A DNA stretch of 64,000 nucleotides from Candidatus Manganitrophus morganii (GCA_021651055.1 JAJHOH010000001.1:1116001-1180000), one strand, 5' to 3'. Positions 43,984-52,279 are shown, counted from the stretch's first letter. Notes: generated by a model not told the origin, from the letters alone. Numbers and translations: made by a program.

Positions 43984-44196
43984 ATGAACATCAAACAAGC
44001 GAAAATCTGTTTGGATTGCGACGAAATCTACGATCGAGAAAACCCTTTCTGCCCGATGTGCAGCGGCCGGGTTGGATGGCTGCTCAGGGATTGGATCGGC
44101 ACCATCGGCAGGGAAAATCATGACAGATCATTTTCATATACAGATACAGAATCTTCATCGGATTACGGCTACATCAAAGCCTCTCTTTCTTATTAG
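43984..44196 (+). CDS. Small Cys4 (zinc-ribbon-like) protein
   Basis: 70 residues, ATG preceded by AAAGGAGGGAGG. ICLDCDEIYDRENPFCPMC gives two CxxC knuckles about 12 residues apart, a compact zinc ribbon. The tail (SYTDTESSSDYGYIK) is polar. I recognise no family. The spacing to the receiver gene upstream (44 bp) suggests co-transcription. Confidence 0.65.
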   Translation: MNIKQAKICLDCDEIYDRENPFCPMCSGRVGWLLRDWIGTIGRENHDRSFSYTDTESSSDYGYIKASLSY

Positions 44197-44314
44197 CGCT
44201 TATTCGCGCCAAGGGGCAATTCGATAAAACAGGTGCAAGGCCGCACTTTAGACCTGCCGGATATGGCAGGAATGACACTTAACGAATCTTGATCATCCAG
44301 CGAAGGAGGGGAGA

Positions 44315-44446
44315 ATGACTTGTAGGAAATGTGGAGGGTTGATGTACAAGGAAGTGATTTATACGCAACAAGGATCGCTTCTAGTGTTTCGTTGCATCCA
44401 CTGCGGTGAAATCATCGACCCGCTGATCGTCACCAATCGGAGATAA
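44315..44446 (+). CDS. 43-residue Cys4 zinc-ribbon-like protein
   Basis: ATG 44315 follows GAAGGAGGGGAG, a very strong ribosome site. The protein starts MTCRKCGGLMYKEVIY and has FRCIHCGEIIDPLIV near its end, so two CxxC pairs about 22 residues apart. It ends NRR and TAA at 44444-44446. A hairpin follows directly. The size is typical of small zinc ribbons that act as protein or RNA contacts; function unknown. Confidence 0.7.
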   Translation: MTCRKCGGLMYKEVIYTQQGSLLVFRCIHCGEIIDPLIVTNRR

Positions 44447-44460
44447 CCCCTTCAGAGAGC

Positions 44461-44480
44461 AACGGCCTGATCGGCCGTTT
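44461..44480 (+). terminator. Hairpin after the small Cys4 genes
   Basis: AACGGCC (44461-44467) pairs with GGCCGTT (44473-44479), 14 bases after the stop codon. The T run is short (TTT broken by C), so termination may be weak. Confidence 0.5.
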
Positions 44481-44981
44481 CTGCTCGAAGACCGAGAGAT
44501 TTATCTCGATGAACACAAATATTGAATTAATAACTTACTTTTGATCGAGCAAGCCATGCTGACATCCTTTCCTGAGAAGCGGTCCAGACAGCAAAGATCG
44601 ATCCGCGATTCGATCGCGCGGGCCTTCGTTCCCTGGCCTCCGTCGGAATCAAGATCCCTCTCCCGACGTCACGCCTCCAAAGGGAGGGTTTGGAAGGTCC
44701 TTCACTCTTTTATAAAGAAACCGACATTGAAAATAAATTGTATCCGTGCCCGGCCGACCGTCTCCACAAAACAAACGGATACATGATCTTGGAGAGACCC
44801 GTTCCGTGCCGAATCCACCTTGCGCGGAGCAGCCCCTTTCATCCGCGGCGAGAATTCGAGCGGCGCCGGCTTCGATCCGGCGCTCCCCTCGTCCGATCCA
44901 TTCCCCTCCATTGAAGCTCCCCGCAGCAAGCTGCGAGGAATGCGACGCGCGTGCGTGTTCAACACGCCACATACGTTCCCT

Positions 44982-45010
44982 GTAGAGACGTCCCGGCGGG
45001 ACGTCTCTAC
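44982..45010. repeat. 29-bp palindromic repeat, GTAGAGACG variant
   Basis: GTAGAGACGTCCCG and CGGGACGTCTCTAC are perfect inverted arms around one G. It resembles the GTAGGGGC family in layout (GTAG start, CTAC end) but has a different core. Confidence 0.85.
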
Positions 45011-45151
45011 CGCCATTGATCTTGTCTTTCCTATTGGCCCACCGGCAACTTCCAGAATCGATCCGACGAAGCGCCCCCGTCCGGCCCTCTCTACAAGGTC
45101 TCCACCCATTTGTGTTAGAATGGAGTCACACCAAAATTTAAAGGTGAATTT

Positions 45152-46114
45152 ATGGAAAATAAGGAAGATAAAGAGCTTTATTTTTATTTAAAGTTCACGC
45201 GCGAATATGAAGATCGCGTCTCCAAACTCCATCGCCAAGGTAAAATTTTGGGAGGGGTCTACTCGGGCAGAGGCCAGGAAGCGATCGTGGTCGGCGTCTG
45301 CTACGGATTGCGCCGGGAAGATATTATCTTTCCCCTGCATCGAGACATGGGGGCCTTTCTCGTCAAAGGGGTCGATCCCAATCGCCTCATGGCCCAGCTC
45401 TTCGGCAAGAAGACCGGACTTTCGAAGGGAAAAGATTCTTTTCTCCACGCCGGCGACCTGGAGCGGGGGGTTTTCGGGGCGACCAGCATGCTGGCCTCCA
45501 CTCTCCCGGTGGCCACCGGCGCCGCGTTGAAATTTAAAATAAAAAAAGAGCCCCACGTTGCCATTGCTTTCTTCGGGGAGGGAGCCAGCAGCCGGGGCGA
45601 CTTTCATGAAGCGCTCAACTTCGCGGGCATTCATAAATTGCCGGTCATCTATGTCTGTGAGAATAACTTCTACGCCTACTCCACCCCGCAGAACATGCAG
45701 ATGGCGGTGGAAGATGTCGCCATCCGCGCCGAAGGCTACGGCTTTAAAGGAGCGGTTTGCAGCGGGAACGACCTCCATGCCGTCATGAAGACCGCTCATG
45801 CCGCCATCGAGCGGGCGCGCCAGGGGGAGGGACCCACGCTGATCGAATGCAAAACCTATCGCTATCACGGCCACAGCGAACATGACCAACCCTTCTATCG
45901 GCCCCAAGATGAATTGATCGAATGGGAAAGCCGCGATCCGATCCAGCGCTTCGAGATCTACCTCGAAAAGAAGGGGTATAACGTCGATCAGATGAAGGCA
46001 GACACCGAGAGAGAGGTCAAAGAGATTACCGACGAGGCGGTCCGATTCGCCGAAGAGAGCCCCTGGCCGGAGGGGAAAGAGGCGCTTGAGGATCTTTATG
46101 CAAATCCATTTTAA
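45152..46114 (+). CDS. pdhA: 2-oxoacid (pyruvate-type) dehydrogenase E1 alpha subunit
   Basis: 320 residues. The thiamine-diphosphate motif spans GEGASSRGDFHEALNFAGIH to CENNFYAYST; it reads GEG rather than the usual GDG. HRDMGAFLVKGVD, GKDSFLHAG and TYRYHGHSEHD are typical of E1alpha chains. Together with E1beta it decarboxylates a 2-oxoacid, pyruvate or a branched-chain 2-oxoacid, and passes the acyl group to E2. Substrate choice is not clear from sequence. E1beta and E2 genes follow. Confidence 0.93.
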   Translation: MENKEDKELYFYLKFTREYEDRVSKLHRQGKILGGVYSGRGQEAIVVGVCYGLRREDIIFPLHRDMGAFLVKGVDPNRLMAQLFGKKTGLSKGKDSFLHAGDLERGVFGATSMLASTLPVATGAALKFKIKKEPHVAIAFFGEGASSRGDFHEALNFAGIHKLPVIYVCENNFYAYSTPQNMQMAVEDVAIRAEGYGFKGAVCSGNDLHAVMKTAHAAIERARQGEGPTLIECKTYRYHGHSEHDQPFYRPQDELIEWESRDPIQRFEIYLEKKGYNVDQMKADTEREVKEITDEAVRFAEESPWPEGKEALEDLYANPF

Positions 46115-46120
46115 ACACAT

Positions 46121-46191
46121 GAGGCGCGAGGCGTGAAGCGTAAAAGATTTATCCTTTGATCTGACCCCTTACGCCTCACCCTTCACGCCTC
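46121..46191. repeat. Imperfect inverted repeat between E1alpha and E1beta genes
   Basis: GAGGCGTGAAGCGTAA-type sequence (46121-46144) faces TTACGCCTCACCCTTCACGCCTC (46169-46191), described here by its ends. It would form a long stem in the mRNA, 6 bases after the E1alpha stop. It could lower read-through or stabilise the upstream transcript. Confidence 0.7.
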
Positions 46192-46210
46192 CCGTTGCTT
46201 AGGTTTTAAA

Positions 46211-47191
46211 ATGCCGACCACTTATATCAAAGCCATTCATGACGCGATGTTCGAGGAGATGAAGCGGGATGAAAATGTCTTCCTTTTGGGTGAAGATGTC
46301 GGAATCCTCGGCGGGGCGTTCAAAGCGACCGAAGGCTTGCTTCAGGAGTTCGGCCCGGAACGGGTGATCGACACGCCGATCGCCGAATCGCTCATTGTGG
46401 GCGCCGCCATCGGCGCGGCGGTCTCGGGAATGCGGCCGATCGCGGAGATGCAGTTCGCCGACTTTATTTCCTGTGCCTACGATCAGATTATCAACATGGC
46501 GGGAACCCTCCGGTACCGTCACGGCGGGCGCGCGCAGGTGCCGATGGTGATCCGGGGTCCTTCCGGAGCCGGGGTCCATGGCGGGCTTTTTCATTCTCAG
46601 AATCCCGAATCGTATTTCCTTCCCGTCCCCGGGCTGAAGATTGTCGCGCCGGCCACCGCCTACGATGCCAAAGGCCTTCTCAAGGCGGCGATCCGGGACA
46701 ACGATCCGGTCCTTTTCTTCGAGCACAAATATCTCTACCGAAGAATCCAGGAAGAGCTTCCGGAAGAAGACTACATCGTCCCCCTCGGCAAAGCGGCGGT
46801 CCGCTGCGAAGGATCGGAGATGACCTTTATCACCTACAGCGCCATGGTCCATCCTTCACTCGCGGCGGCGGAGCGACTGGAGAAGGAGGATGGGCTCAGC
46901 GTGGAGGTGATCGACTTGAGATCGCTCCGGCCGCTCGATTGGGACACGGTTTTCCAATCGGTCCGGAAGACGAGCAAGGTCGTCATTATCCATGAAGACC
47001 GGCGGACCGGCGGCATCGGCGGAGAGATCTCCGCCCGGCTTTCCGAAGAGTGCTTCGATGCGCTCGACGGCCCGATCATGCGGGTGACGTCGGAAGACAC
47101 CCATTATGCCTTCAGCCCCCCGCTGGAGGAGTTCATTCTGCCGAACGTCGACAAGATCGTCGCGAAGGCGAGGACGCTGGCGGCTTATTGA
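46211..47191 (+). CDS. pdhB: 2-oxoacid dehydrogenase E1 beta subunit
   Basis: 326 residues. TYIKAIHDAMFEEMKRDENVFLLGEDVG is the classic start. Then GPERVIDTPIAESLIVGAAIGAA, MQFADFISCAYDQIINMAGTLRY, GPSGAGVHGGLFHSQ and VEVIDLRSLRPLDWDTV follow, with VIIHEDRRTGGIGGEI near the C-terminus. It forms the alpha2beta2 E1 core with the upstream gene product. It ends 52 bp before the E2 start. Confidence 0.95.
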   Translation: MPTTYIKAIHDAMFEEMKRDENVFLLGEDVGILGGAFKATEGLLQEFGPERVIDTPIAESLIVGAAIGAAVSGMRPIAEMQFADFISCAYDQIINMAGTLRYRHGGRAQVPMVIRGPSGAGVHGGLFHSQNPESYFLPVPGLKIVAPATAYDAKGLLKAAIRDNDPVLFFEHKYLYRRIQEELPEEDYIVPLGKAAVRCEGSEMTFITYSAMVHPSLAAAERLEKEDGLSVEVIDLRSLRPLDWDTVFQSVRKTSKVVIIHEDRRTGGIGGEISARLSEECFDALDGPIMRVTSEDTHYAFSPPLEEFILPNVDKIVAKARTLAAY

Positions 47192-47243
47192 TTTTCTGAA
47201 GAGTCGGGACAGGAATGTCCCTCCCACATATTCAGAGGGAAAT

Positions 47244-48653
47244 ATGTCTACCAAAGTGATCATGCCTCAAATGGGAGAAAGTGTTGTCGAAGGGAAGGTC
47301 GCGAAGTGGCTGGTCCGGGAAGGGGAACAGGTCGAGACCGACCAGCCGATCGCGGAGATCTCGACCGATAAGGTCGACGTGGAAATCCCCTCTCCCGGCG
47401 CCGGAACCCTAACCAAAATCTACGTCCCCGAGGGAGAGACCGTTTCGATCGGGGCCGAGCTCGCCGTCATCGGAGACGGGAAAGAGGCGGAGCGGGAAGC
47501 GGCCAAGCCTCCGGAAGTGCAACGTCCTCCCGCCACGACGCCGGGGCGTCCCCCGGAGACGGAACGCCCGCCGACGACGGCCGCATCGGCCCGTCCCGCC
47601 CCGCCGCCGACGGCGCCTTCTCCGGAAAAACCGGCGGTAAAGTCAGACAAAGACGAAGCGAAACGGGACGGCGGCGACATCGGACGGATCTCCCCGCTCG
47701 TCCGAAAGCTGGCCGAGGAGCATCAGGTCGATCTCTCGCAAGTGCAAGGAACCGGTCTCAGCGGACGAATCACCAAGCAAGATATTCTCCGCTATGTCGG
47801 GGAGGAGGAAACCCAGCCGGCGGAGAAACAGCGCGCACTCGCTTCTCCGGTCCCCTCTCGCCCATCTCACGAGGGAGCCAAACCGGCGGCGCCGCTCCCC
47901 GCCGAAACGCTCCAGTTCAAAGAGTTCAAGATCCCGCGGTACGAGCCGAAAGAGGGAGATCAGGTGATCCCTTTCTCCCGCCTCCGGAAGATGATCGCCG
48001 AGCATATGGTCTACAGCAAGCGGACCGCGCCGCATGTCGCCACCGTGGCGGAGGTCGACATGGCGAAAGTCGTCCGGCTGCGAAAAGAGAAGAAGGGGTC
48101 GATCAAAGAGCAGACCGGTCAGGAGCTGACCTATCTCCCCTTCCTCATCGCGGCCGCGGTCCAGGCGATCCGGGAGCACCCGACCCTGAATGCCGCCGTC
48201 GCGGACGACAGCCTCATCATCCGGAAAGAGATTCACATGGGAATCGCCGTGGAGACCGAGAAGGGATTGATGGTTCCGGTCATCCGGCGGGCCCACGAGA
48301 TGTCGCTCGCCGGGCTCTCCCGGGCGGCGGCCGAGCTGGCGGAGAAGGCGCGCCGGGGAACGCTGAGTCCCGACGAGATCACCGGCGGATCGTTTACGAT
48401 CTCAAACCCCGGGAGGGAAGGGAACTTATTTGGTACGCCCATCATTTTTCAACCCCAGGTCGGGATTCTCCGGATGGGGGAGATCGTCAAGCGGCCGGTG
48501 GTGATCGAGGTCGACGGAAACGAGTCGATCGCCGTCCGGCCGATGATGTATCTCGCCCTCTCCTATGACCACCGGGTGATCGACGGCGCCACCGGAAACG
48601 CCTTTCTTCACCGGGTGAAAGAGATTTTGGAGGAAGGGAAATTTACACTGTAG
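47244..48653 (+). CDS. pdhC: 2-oxoacid dehydrogenase E2 (dihydrolipoamide acyltransferase)
   Basis: 469 residues from ATG 47244, with AGAGGGA upstream. A single lipoyl domain (1-75) carries the lipoylated Lys43 in EISTDKVDVEIPSP. A Pro/Ala-rich linker (about 85-145) leads to the E1/E3-binding domain (RISPLVRKLAEEHQVDLSQV). The catalytic domain (about 235-469) has SRLRKMIAEHMV and ends with SYDHRVIDGATGNAFL, containing the active-site His and Asp. No E3 gene is in the window. The TAG stop (48651-48653) lies inside a GTAGGGGC repeat. Confidence 0.95.
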   Translation: MSTKVIMPQMGESVVEGKVAKWLVREGEQVETDQPIAEISTDKVDVEIPSPGAGTLTKIYVPEGETVSIGAELAVIGDGKEAEREAAKPPEVQRPPATTPGRPPETERPPTTAASARPAPPPTAPSPEKPAVKSDKDEAKRDGGDIGRISPLVRKLAEEHQVDLSQVQGTGLSGRITKQDILRYVGEEETQPAEKQRALASPVPSRPSHEGAKPAAPLPAETLQFKEFKIPRYEPKEGDQVIPFSRLRKMIAEHMVYSKRTAPHVATVAEVDMAKVVRLRKEKKGSIKEQTGQELTYLPFLIAAAVQAIREHPTLNAAVADDSLIIRKEIHMGIAVETEKGLMVPVIRRAHEMSLAGLSRAAAELAEKARRGTLSPDEITGGSFTISNPGREGNLFGTPIIFQPQVGILRMGEIVKRPVVIEVDGNESIAVRPMMYLALSYDHRVIDGATGNAFLHRVKEILEEGKFTL

Positions 48654-48731
48654 GGGCGTGATTCATCACGCCCTGATTTTTCGCATACCCGATTTCTTGC
48701 ACAGATAGGGCGCAATGAATTGCGCCCCTAC
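48650..48731. repeat. Two-hairpin member of the GTAGGGGC repeat family
   Basis: Left stem GGGCGTGAT/ATCACGCCC, right stem GGGCGCAAT/ATTGCGCCC, outer ends GTAGGGGC and GCCCCTAC, with about 35 bases between the stems. Its first bases provide the E2 TAG stop codon. Confidence 0.85.
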
Positions 48732-48756
48732 AAAATCAAAAATCATGGAGACCCGA

Positions 48757-49596
48757 ATGCCGGAGCCGATCCTGCAAGTCCAACAGCTTAAGACCCACTT
48801 CTATCTGATGGAAGGGGTTGTTCCCGCCGTGGAAGAGGTGAGCTTCGATCTTCACCGGGGGGAAACCTTGGGATTGGTGGGAGAGAGCGGATCGGGAAAA
48901 AGCGTCACCGCCCTTTCGATTCTCCGGCTGGTTCCCGATCCGCCGGGGAAAATCGTCGGAGGGAAGATCCTCTTTGAAGGGAAAGACCTTCTGGCGCTTC
49001 CGGAAAAAGAGATGCGGAAGATCCGCGGGAATCGGATCTCGATGATCTTTCAAGAGCCGATGACCTCGCTCAATCCGGTCTTGACGATCGGCGAGCAGAT
49101 CGCGGAAGGAATCGTTCTTCATGAAAACGTCGGGAAAAAAGAGGCGATGAACCAAGCGGTGGAGATGCTCCGCAAGGTGGAGATCCCCGCCCCCGAGCGG
49201 CGGGTTCGGGAGTACCCGCATCAGCTCTCCGGCGGAATGAGGCAGCGGGTGATGATCGCGATGGCGCTCGCCCTGCGCCCCTCCATTTTGATCGCCGACG
49301 AGCCGACGACCGCGCTCGATGTGACGATCCAGCGGCAGATCCTCGACCTCATCGGTAAATTGCAAGAGGAGATCGGGATGGCCGTCTTGCTAATCACCCA
49401 TAATCTCGGTATCATCGCAGAGACGGCACAACGCGTGGTTGTGATGAAAGAAGGACGGGTGGTCGAGACCTCCGATGTCTTCTCACTCTTCGAAAAACCG
49501 CAGCATCCCTACACACGGCAGCTTCTGGCGGCGGTCCCCCGTCTGGGCGAAACAAAGAAATGGTCCAAAAAGAGAAAGGAATTTGCTTCAACGTAG
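48757..49596 (+). CDS. Oligopeptide/dipeptide ABC transporter ATPase, OppD/DppD-like
   Basis: 279 residues from ATG 48757, preceded by GGAG; earlier ATGs at 48745 and 48715 are in frame, but the latter sits inside the repeat. Walker A is [14 protein letters not shown]-loop [17 protein letters not shown], signature [17 protein letters not shown], Walker [14 protein letters not shown], then [10 protein letters not shown]. It powers import of peptides, or nickel/dipeptide-type substrates, with OppF. The usual C-terminal oligopeptide domain is short. Permease and binding-protein genes are not nearby. Its TAG stop lies in a GTAGGGGC repeat. Confidence 0.93.
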   Translation: MPEPILQVQQLKTHFYLMEGVVPAVEEVSFDLHRGETLGLVGESGSGKSVTALSILRLVPDPPGKIVGGKILFEGKDLLALPEKEMRKIRGNRISMIFQEPMTSLNPVLTIGEQIAEGIVLHENVGKKEAMNQAVEMLRKVEIPAPERRVREYPHQLSGGMRQRVMIAMALALRPSILIADEPTTALDVTIQRQILDLIGKLQEEIGMAVLLITHNLGIIAETAQRVVVMKEGRVVETSDVFSLFEKPQHPYTRQLLAAVPRLGETKKWSKKRKEFAST

Positions 49597-49687
49597 GGGC
49601 GAATCGTGCTTGCACTGTTCCACCGTGTTTGCACTGTTCCACTATGTATTCGTCCTAGATCCGGGCGATCACAAGGATCGCCCCTAC
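49593..49687. repeat. Two-hairpin GTAGGGGC repeat with internal duplication
   Basis: Outer ends are GTAGGGGC and GCCCCTAC. The left arm pairs GGGCGAAT with ATTCGTCC; its loop contains TTGCACTGTTCCACCGTG followed by a second TTGCACTGTTCCAC. The right stem is GGGCGATC/GATCGCCC. Bases 49594-49596 are the stop codon of the OppD-like gene. Confidence 0.85.
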
Positions 49688-49703
49688 AAACCCCACAAAA
49701 AAT

Positions 49704-50663
49704 ATGCTGCTCGAAGTCAAAAGACTTAAAAAATATTTCCCGATCTACAAGGGGGGATTGTTCAAACGGCAGGAAGGGGTTCACCCCGCCGTGGATGGGG
49801 TCGATTTGGTCCTCCGGAAAGGGGAAACCGTCGGCCTGGTCGGCGAAAGCGGCTCGGGCAAGAGCACGCTGGCCCGATCGATCCTCCGTCTGATCGAGCC
49901 GACCGCGGGAGAAGTCTACTTCAACGGGACAAATCTCTTGACCCTCCCGAAGGAAGAGATGCGCCGGATGCGGCAGAAACTCCAGATCATTTTCCAAGAT
50001 CCCTACGCCTCCCTCAATCCGAGGATGACCATCTTGGACATCGTCGCGGAACCGCTCGACATCCACTTCTCCATTTCACGGGAGGAGCGGCGGGAGCGGG
50101 TGTCGTCGATCCTCCAAAGGGTCGGGCTCGGGCCCTCCATTTTAAACCGCTACCCCCATGAATTCTCAGGGGGGCAGCGGCAGCGGATCGGGATCGCGCG
50201 GGCGATGATCCTCCACCCCGAGCTGGTGGTCGCGGATGAGCCGGTCTCCGCCCTCGACGTCTCGGTCCAGGCGCAGGTGATGGAGCTGCTCGCCGACCTT
50301 CAGGAGACCTTCGGCCTCTCTTATCTCTTCATCGCGCACGATCTCTCTTTGGTGGAGAGTTTCGCCGACCGGACCGCCGTCATGTATCTGGGGATCATCG
50401 TGGAGCTGGCCCCGAGCGAGGTCCTCTACAAACATCCCCTGCACCCTTACACCCGGGAGCTGCTCTCGGCCGTCCCGGTCCCCGATCCCCGCCTTCGGAA
50501 GAAACAAGAGCGGCCCGGCGCGCCGGGGACCCCCTTCAAATCCTATTGCGATCACCGCCAGGACGAATCGCCCCGATTGATTGAAGCGGGGCCGGAGCAT
50601 TTTGTCGCGTGCCATCTAAGGACCGCCGAGATGAATCGGCGGTCGAGAGAGGGACTTCATTGA
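49704..50663 (+). CDS. Oligopeptide/dipeptide ABC transporter ATPase, OppF/DppF-like
   Basis: 319 residues. It begins [18 protein letters not shown]. Walker A is [14 protein letters not shown]-loop [19 protein letters not shown], signature [15 protein letters not shown], Walker [14 protein letters not shown], then [11 protein letters not shown]. The oligopeptide C-terminal domain is present, with [21 protein letters not shown] and [15 protein letters not shown]. It pairs with the OppD-like ATPase upstream. The TGA overlaps the ATG of the next gene (TGATG), linking it to the sigma-54 activator. Confidence 0.93.
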   Translation: MLLEVKRLKKYFPIYKGGLFKRQEGVHPAVDGVDLVLRKGETVGLVGESGSGKSTLARSILRLIEPTAGEVYFNGTNLLTLPKEEMRRMRQKLQIIFQDPYASLNPRMTILDIVAEPLDIHFSISREERRERVSSILQRVGLGPSILNRYPHEFSGGQRQRIGIARAMILHPELVVADEPVSALDVSVQAQVMELLADLQETFGLSYLFIAHDLSLVESFADRTAVMYLGIIVELAPSEVLYKHPLHPYTRELLSAVPVPDPRLRKKQERPGAPGTPFKSYCDHRQDESPRLIEAGPEHFVACHLRTAEMNRRSREGLH

Positions 50664-51640
50664 TGATAGAAGAAAAGAACGATCGAATGGAAGGAGCATT
50701 ATCCATGAAAGAGATCATCGGTAAAAGCGAGCCGATGATGGAAGTCTTCAAGATGATCCGGCTCGCCGCGGAAACCGATCTCTCCGTCATGATCATCGGA
50801 GAGAGCGGCACGGGGAAAGAATTGGCCGCGCGCGCCATTCACAATGCCAGCATCCGCCGAAAGGGCCCCTTTATTCCGGTGAATATCGGCGCGTTGACCC
50901 CCGATCTTGTCTCAAACGAGCTCTTCGGCCACGAGCGGGGGGCCTTCACCGGAGCGCATGCGCAGACCTCGGGCGCTTTCGAGCGCGCCGACGGCGGGAC
51001 CCTCTTCCTCGATGAGATCGGGACGATGGATCAGAAAACGCAGGTCACCCTGCTGCGGGCGATCGAAGACAAAGCGTTCTACCGGGTGGGAGGAAAAGAT
51101 CTGATCCACGTCGAAGTCCGGATTCTCTGCGCCACGAACGAAGATCTACAAGCGGCCGTTCAGAAAGAGACCTTCCGAAAGGACCTCTACTTCCGTCTGG
51201 AGGGGTTCATCATCCGCCTGCCGTCGCTCCAAGAACGGAAGGAAGATATCCCGCTCCTGGCCCGGGAGTTCCTGCGCGAGTACAACGAGAAGTATAAAAA
51301 AAGTATTACCGAGTTTTCTACGGAGGCGCTCGACCTCTTCGTCAATTATCCCTGGCCGGGAAATGTCCGCGAGCTGAAGAACGTCATCCAGCGCGCGGTG
51401 TTGCTGACCCCCCGAAACGTCATCATTCCCGAGTACCTTCCCCGGCGTTTCCAGTTAAAGAGCGTTCCCAACAATAAAATCGTCTTCGACGTGGGGACCT
51501 CTCTCGGAGACGCGGAGAAGACCCTCATCATCCGCACGCTGAAAGACCGGAAGGGGAACAAAACGGCGACGGCGAAGATTCTCGGGATCAGCCGCAGGTC
51601 GCTTTATAATAAGATCCAGCAGTTGAATATCAAAGTCTGA
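50663..51640 (+). CDS. Receiver-less sigma-54 activator (PspF/ZraR-core type)
   Basis: 325 residues from ATG 50663. Only about 35 N-terminal residues precede the AAA+ domain, so there is no receiver or sensor domain. Walker A is [13 protein letters not shown], the sigma-54 loop is RGAFTGAHAQTSGAFE, Walker B GGTLFLDEIGTMD, and the domain ends NYPWPGNVRELKNVIQ. A Fis-type helix-turn-helix closes it (NKTATAKILGISRRSLYNKIQQL). Lacking a control domain, it may be constitutive or controlled by a partner protein. A sigma-54 promoter stands 180 bp downstream, before the pseudo-receiver and respiratory genes. Confidence 0.95.
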   Translation: MIEEKNDRMEGALSMKEIIGKSEPMMEVFKMIRLAAETDLSVMIIGESGTGKELAARAIHNASIRRKGPFIPVNIGALTPDLVSNELFGHERGAFTGAHAQTSGAFERADGGTLFLDEIGTMDQKTQVTLLRAIEDKAFYRVGGKDLIHVEVRILCATNEDLQAAVQKETFRKDLYFRLEGFIIRLPSLQERKEDIPLLAREFLREYNEKYKKSITEFSTEALDLFVNYPWPGNVRELKNVIQRAVLLTPRNVIIPEYLPRRFQLKSVPNNKIVFDVGTSLGDAEKTLIIRTLKDRKGNKTATAKILGISRRSLYNKIQQLNIKV

Positions 51641-51817
51641 GACCTTCTCCGCTCTGAAACACCCTTCTCATTTTCATGCGTAAATTCTACACCATCCTTC
51701 TGCATGGAAAGCGGGGATGAGCAGTTATTTCACGACTCGTTCAAAAGGATCATCCTTCTTACCTTCGTTTATCTTTCCGCTCCCCTTAAAATAGATCGGA
51801 AACCCCTCTGCCGGAAG

Positions 51818-51834
51818 GGGTACGGATATTGCTT
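51818..51834 (+). promoter_or_regulatory. Sigma-54 promoter before the pseudo-receiver/respiratory operon
   Basis: GGGTACGGATATTGCTT keeps the GG-N10-GC spacing (GG 51819-51820, GC 51831-51832) and the TTGCT -12 box. The -24 box differs from TGGCACG at two bases. The start would be near 51844, 28 bases before the ATG. Confidence 0.65.
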
Positions 51835-51871
51835 TTCCACAATCCCAATAGATTATTTGAGGAGAGGGGCC

Positions 51872-52246
51872 ATGCATCAAAAAAATCTGATGGTGTTGGA
51901 TCAGGGTTACGACGGGTTCGACCGGTTCACCTATCTCGGCGCAACCTATAATATCGTGCTTATTCACGAGGCGGCGGACGCCCTCTCTTTCATCAAGAGA
52001 CTTCCGGTCGATGTCGTTCTTTTGAAAGATCAGATGTCGGGGATGGACGCCCTGGAGTTTTTGATGAATCTGCAAGACCTTCGGCCGTCGGCGACGGCGG
52101 TGGTCCTCTGCAGAGAGCGCGTCCCCCTCGCCTTTCCGGAGATGCCGAACGTCTGCTTTTTAAAAGAGCCGATCAGCAGCGGTGAGCTCTATCAGTTCCT
52201 GACGGAATTGGAATCCTCTCCCCGACATTCGCAGCGCACCCATTAA
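51872..52246 (+). CDS. Pseudo-receiver domain protein
   Basis: 124 residues from ATG 51872, with GAGGAGAGGGG upstream. The CheY-like pattern is clear: MVLDQGYDG at the first strand, DVVLLKDQMSGMDALEFL at strand 3, VCFLKEPISSGELYQFL at the end. The phosphoacceptor position carries Lys (VLLK) instead of Asp, and only one acidic residue remains in the first-strand pocket, so phosphorylation is unlikely. The terminal KEP is kept. It is the first gene behind the sigma-54 promoter and lies 33 bp before the CydA-like gene. Confidence 0.85.
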   Translation: MHQKNLMVLDQGYDGFDRFTYLGATYNIVLIHEAADALSFIKRLPVDVVLLKDQMSGMDALEFLMNLQDLRPSATAVVLCRERVPLAFPEMPNVCFLKEPISSGELYQFLTELESSPRHSQRTH

Positions 52247-52279
52247 ACGGCGCGGGCGGCGCGGCAAGGAAGAAGCGCA

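Larger units (their letters stand above)
44447..45151. other. 705-bp non-coding stretch before the dehydrogenase operon
   Basis: Besides a hairpin at 44461-44479 there is a one-mismatch inverted repeat TCCCCGCAGC/GCTGCGAGGA (44918-44939), a palindromic GTAGAGACG element (44982-45010) and a possible extended -10 (TGTTAGAAT, 45113-45121) before the E1alpha gene. I see no convincing gene; the open frames here lack ribosome sites and protein-like composition. Confidence 0.6.

Noticed and set aside
48661-48756. Sigma-54 site at TTTCTTGCAC upstream of the OppD-like gene
   Set aside because: The -12-like TTGCA is present but no GG lies 10 bases before the GC.
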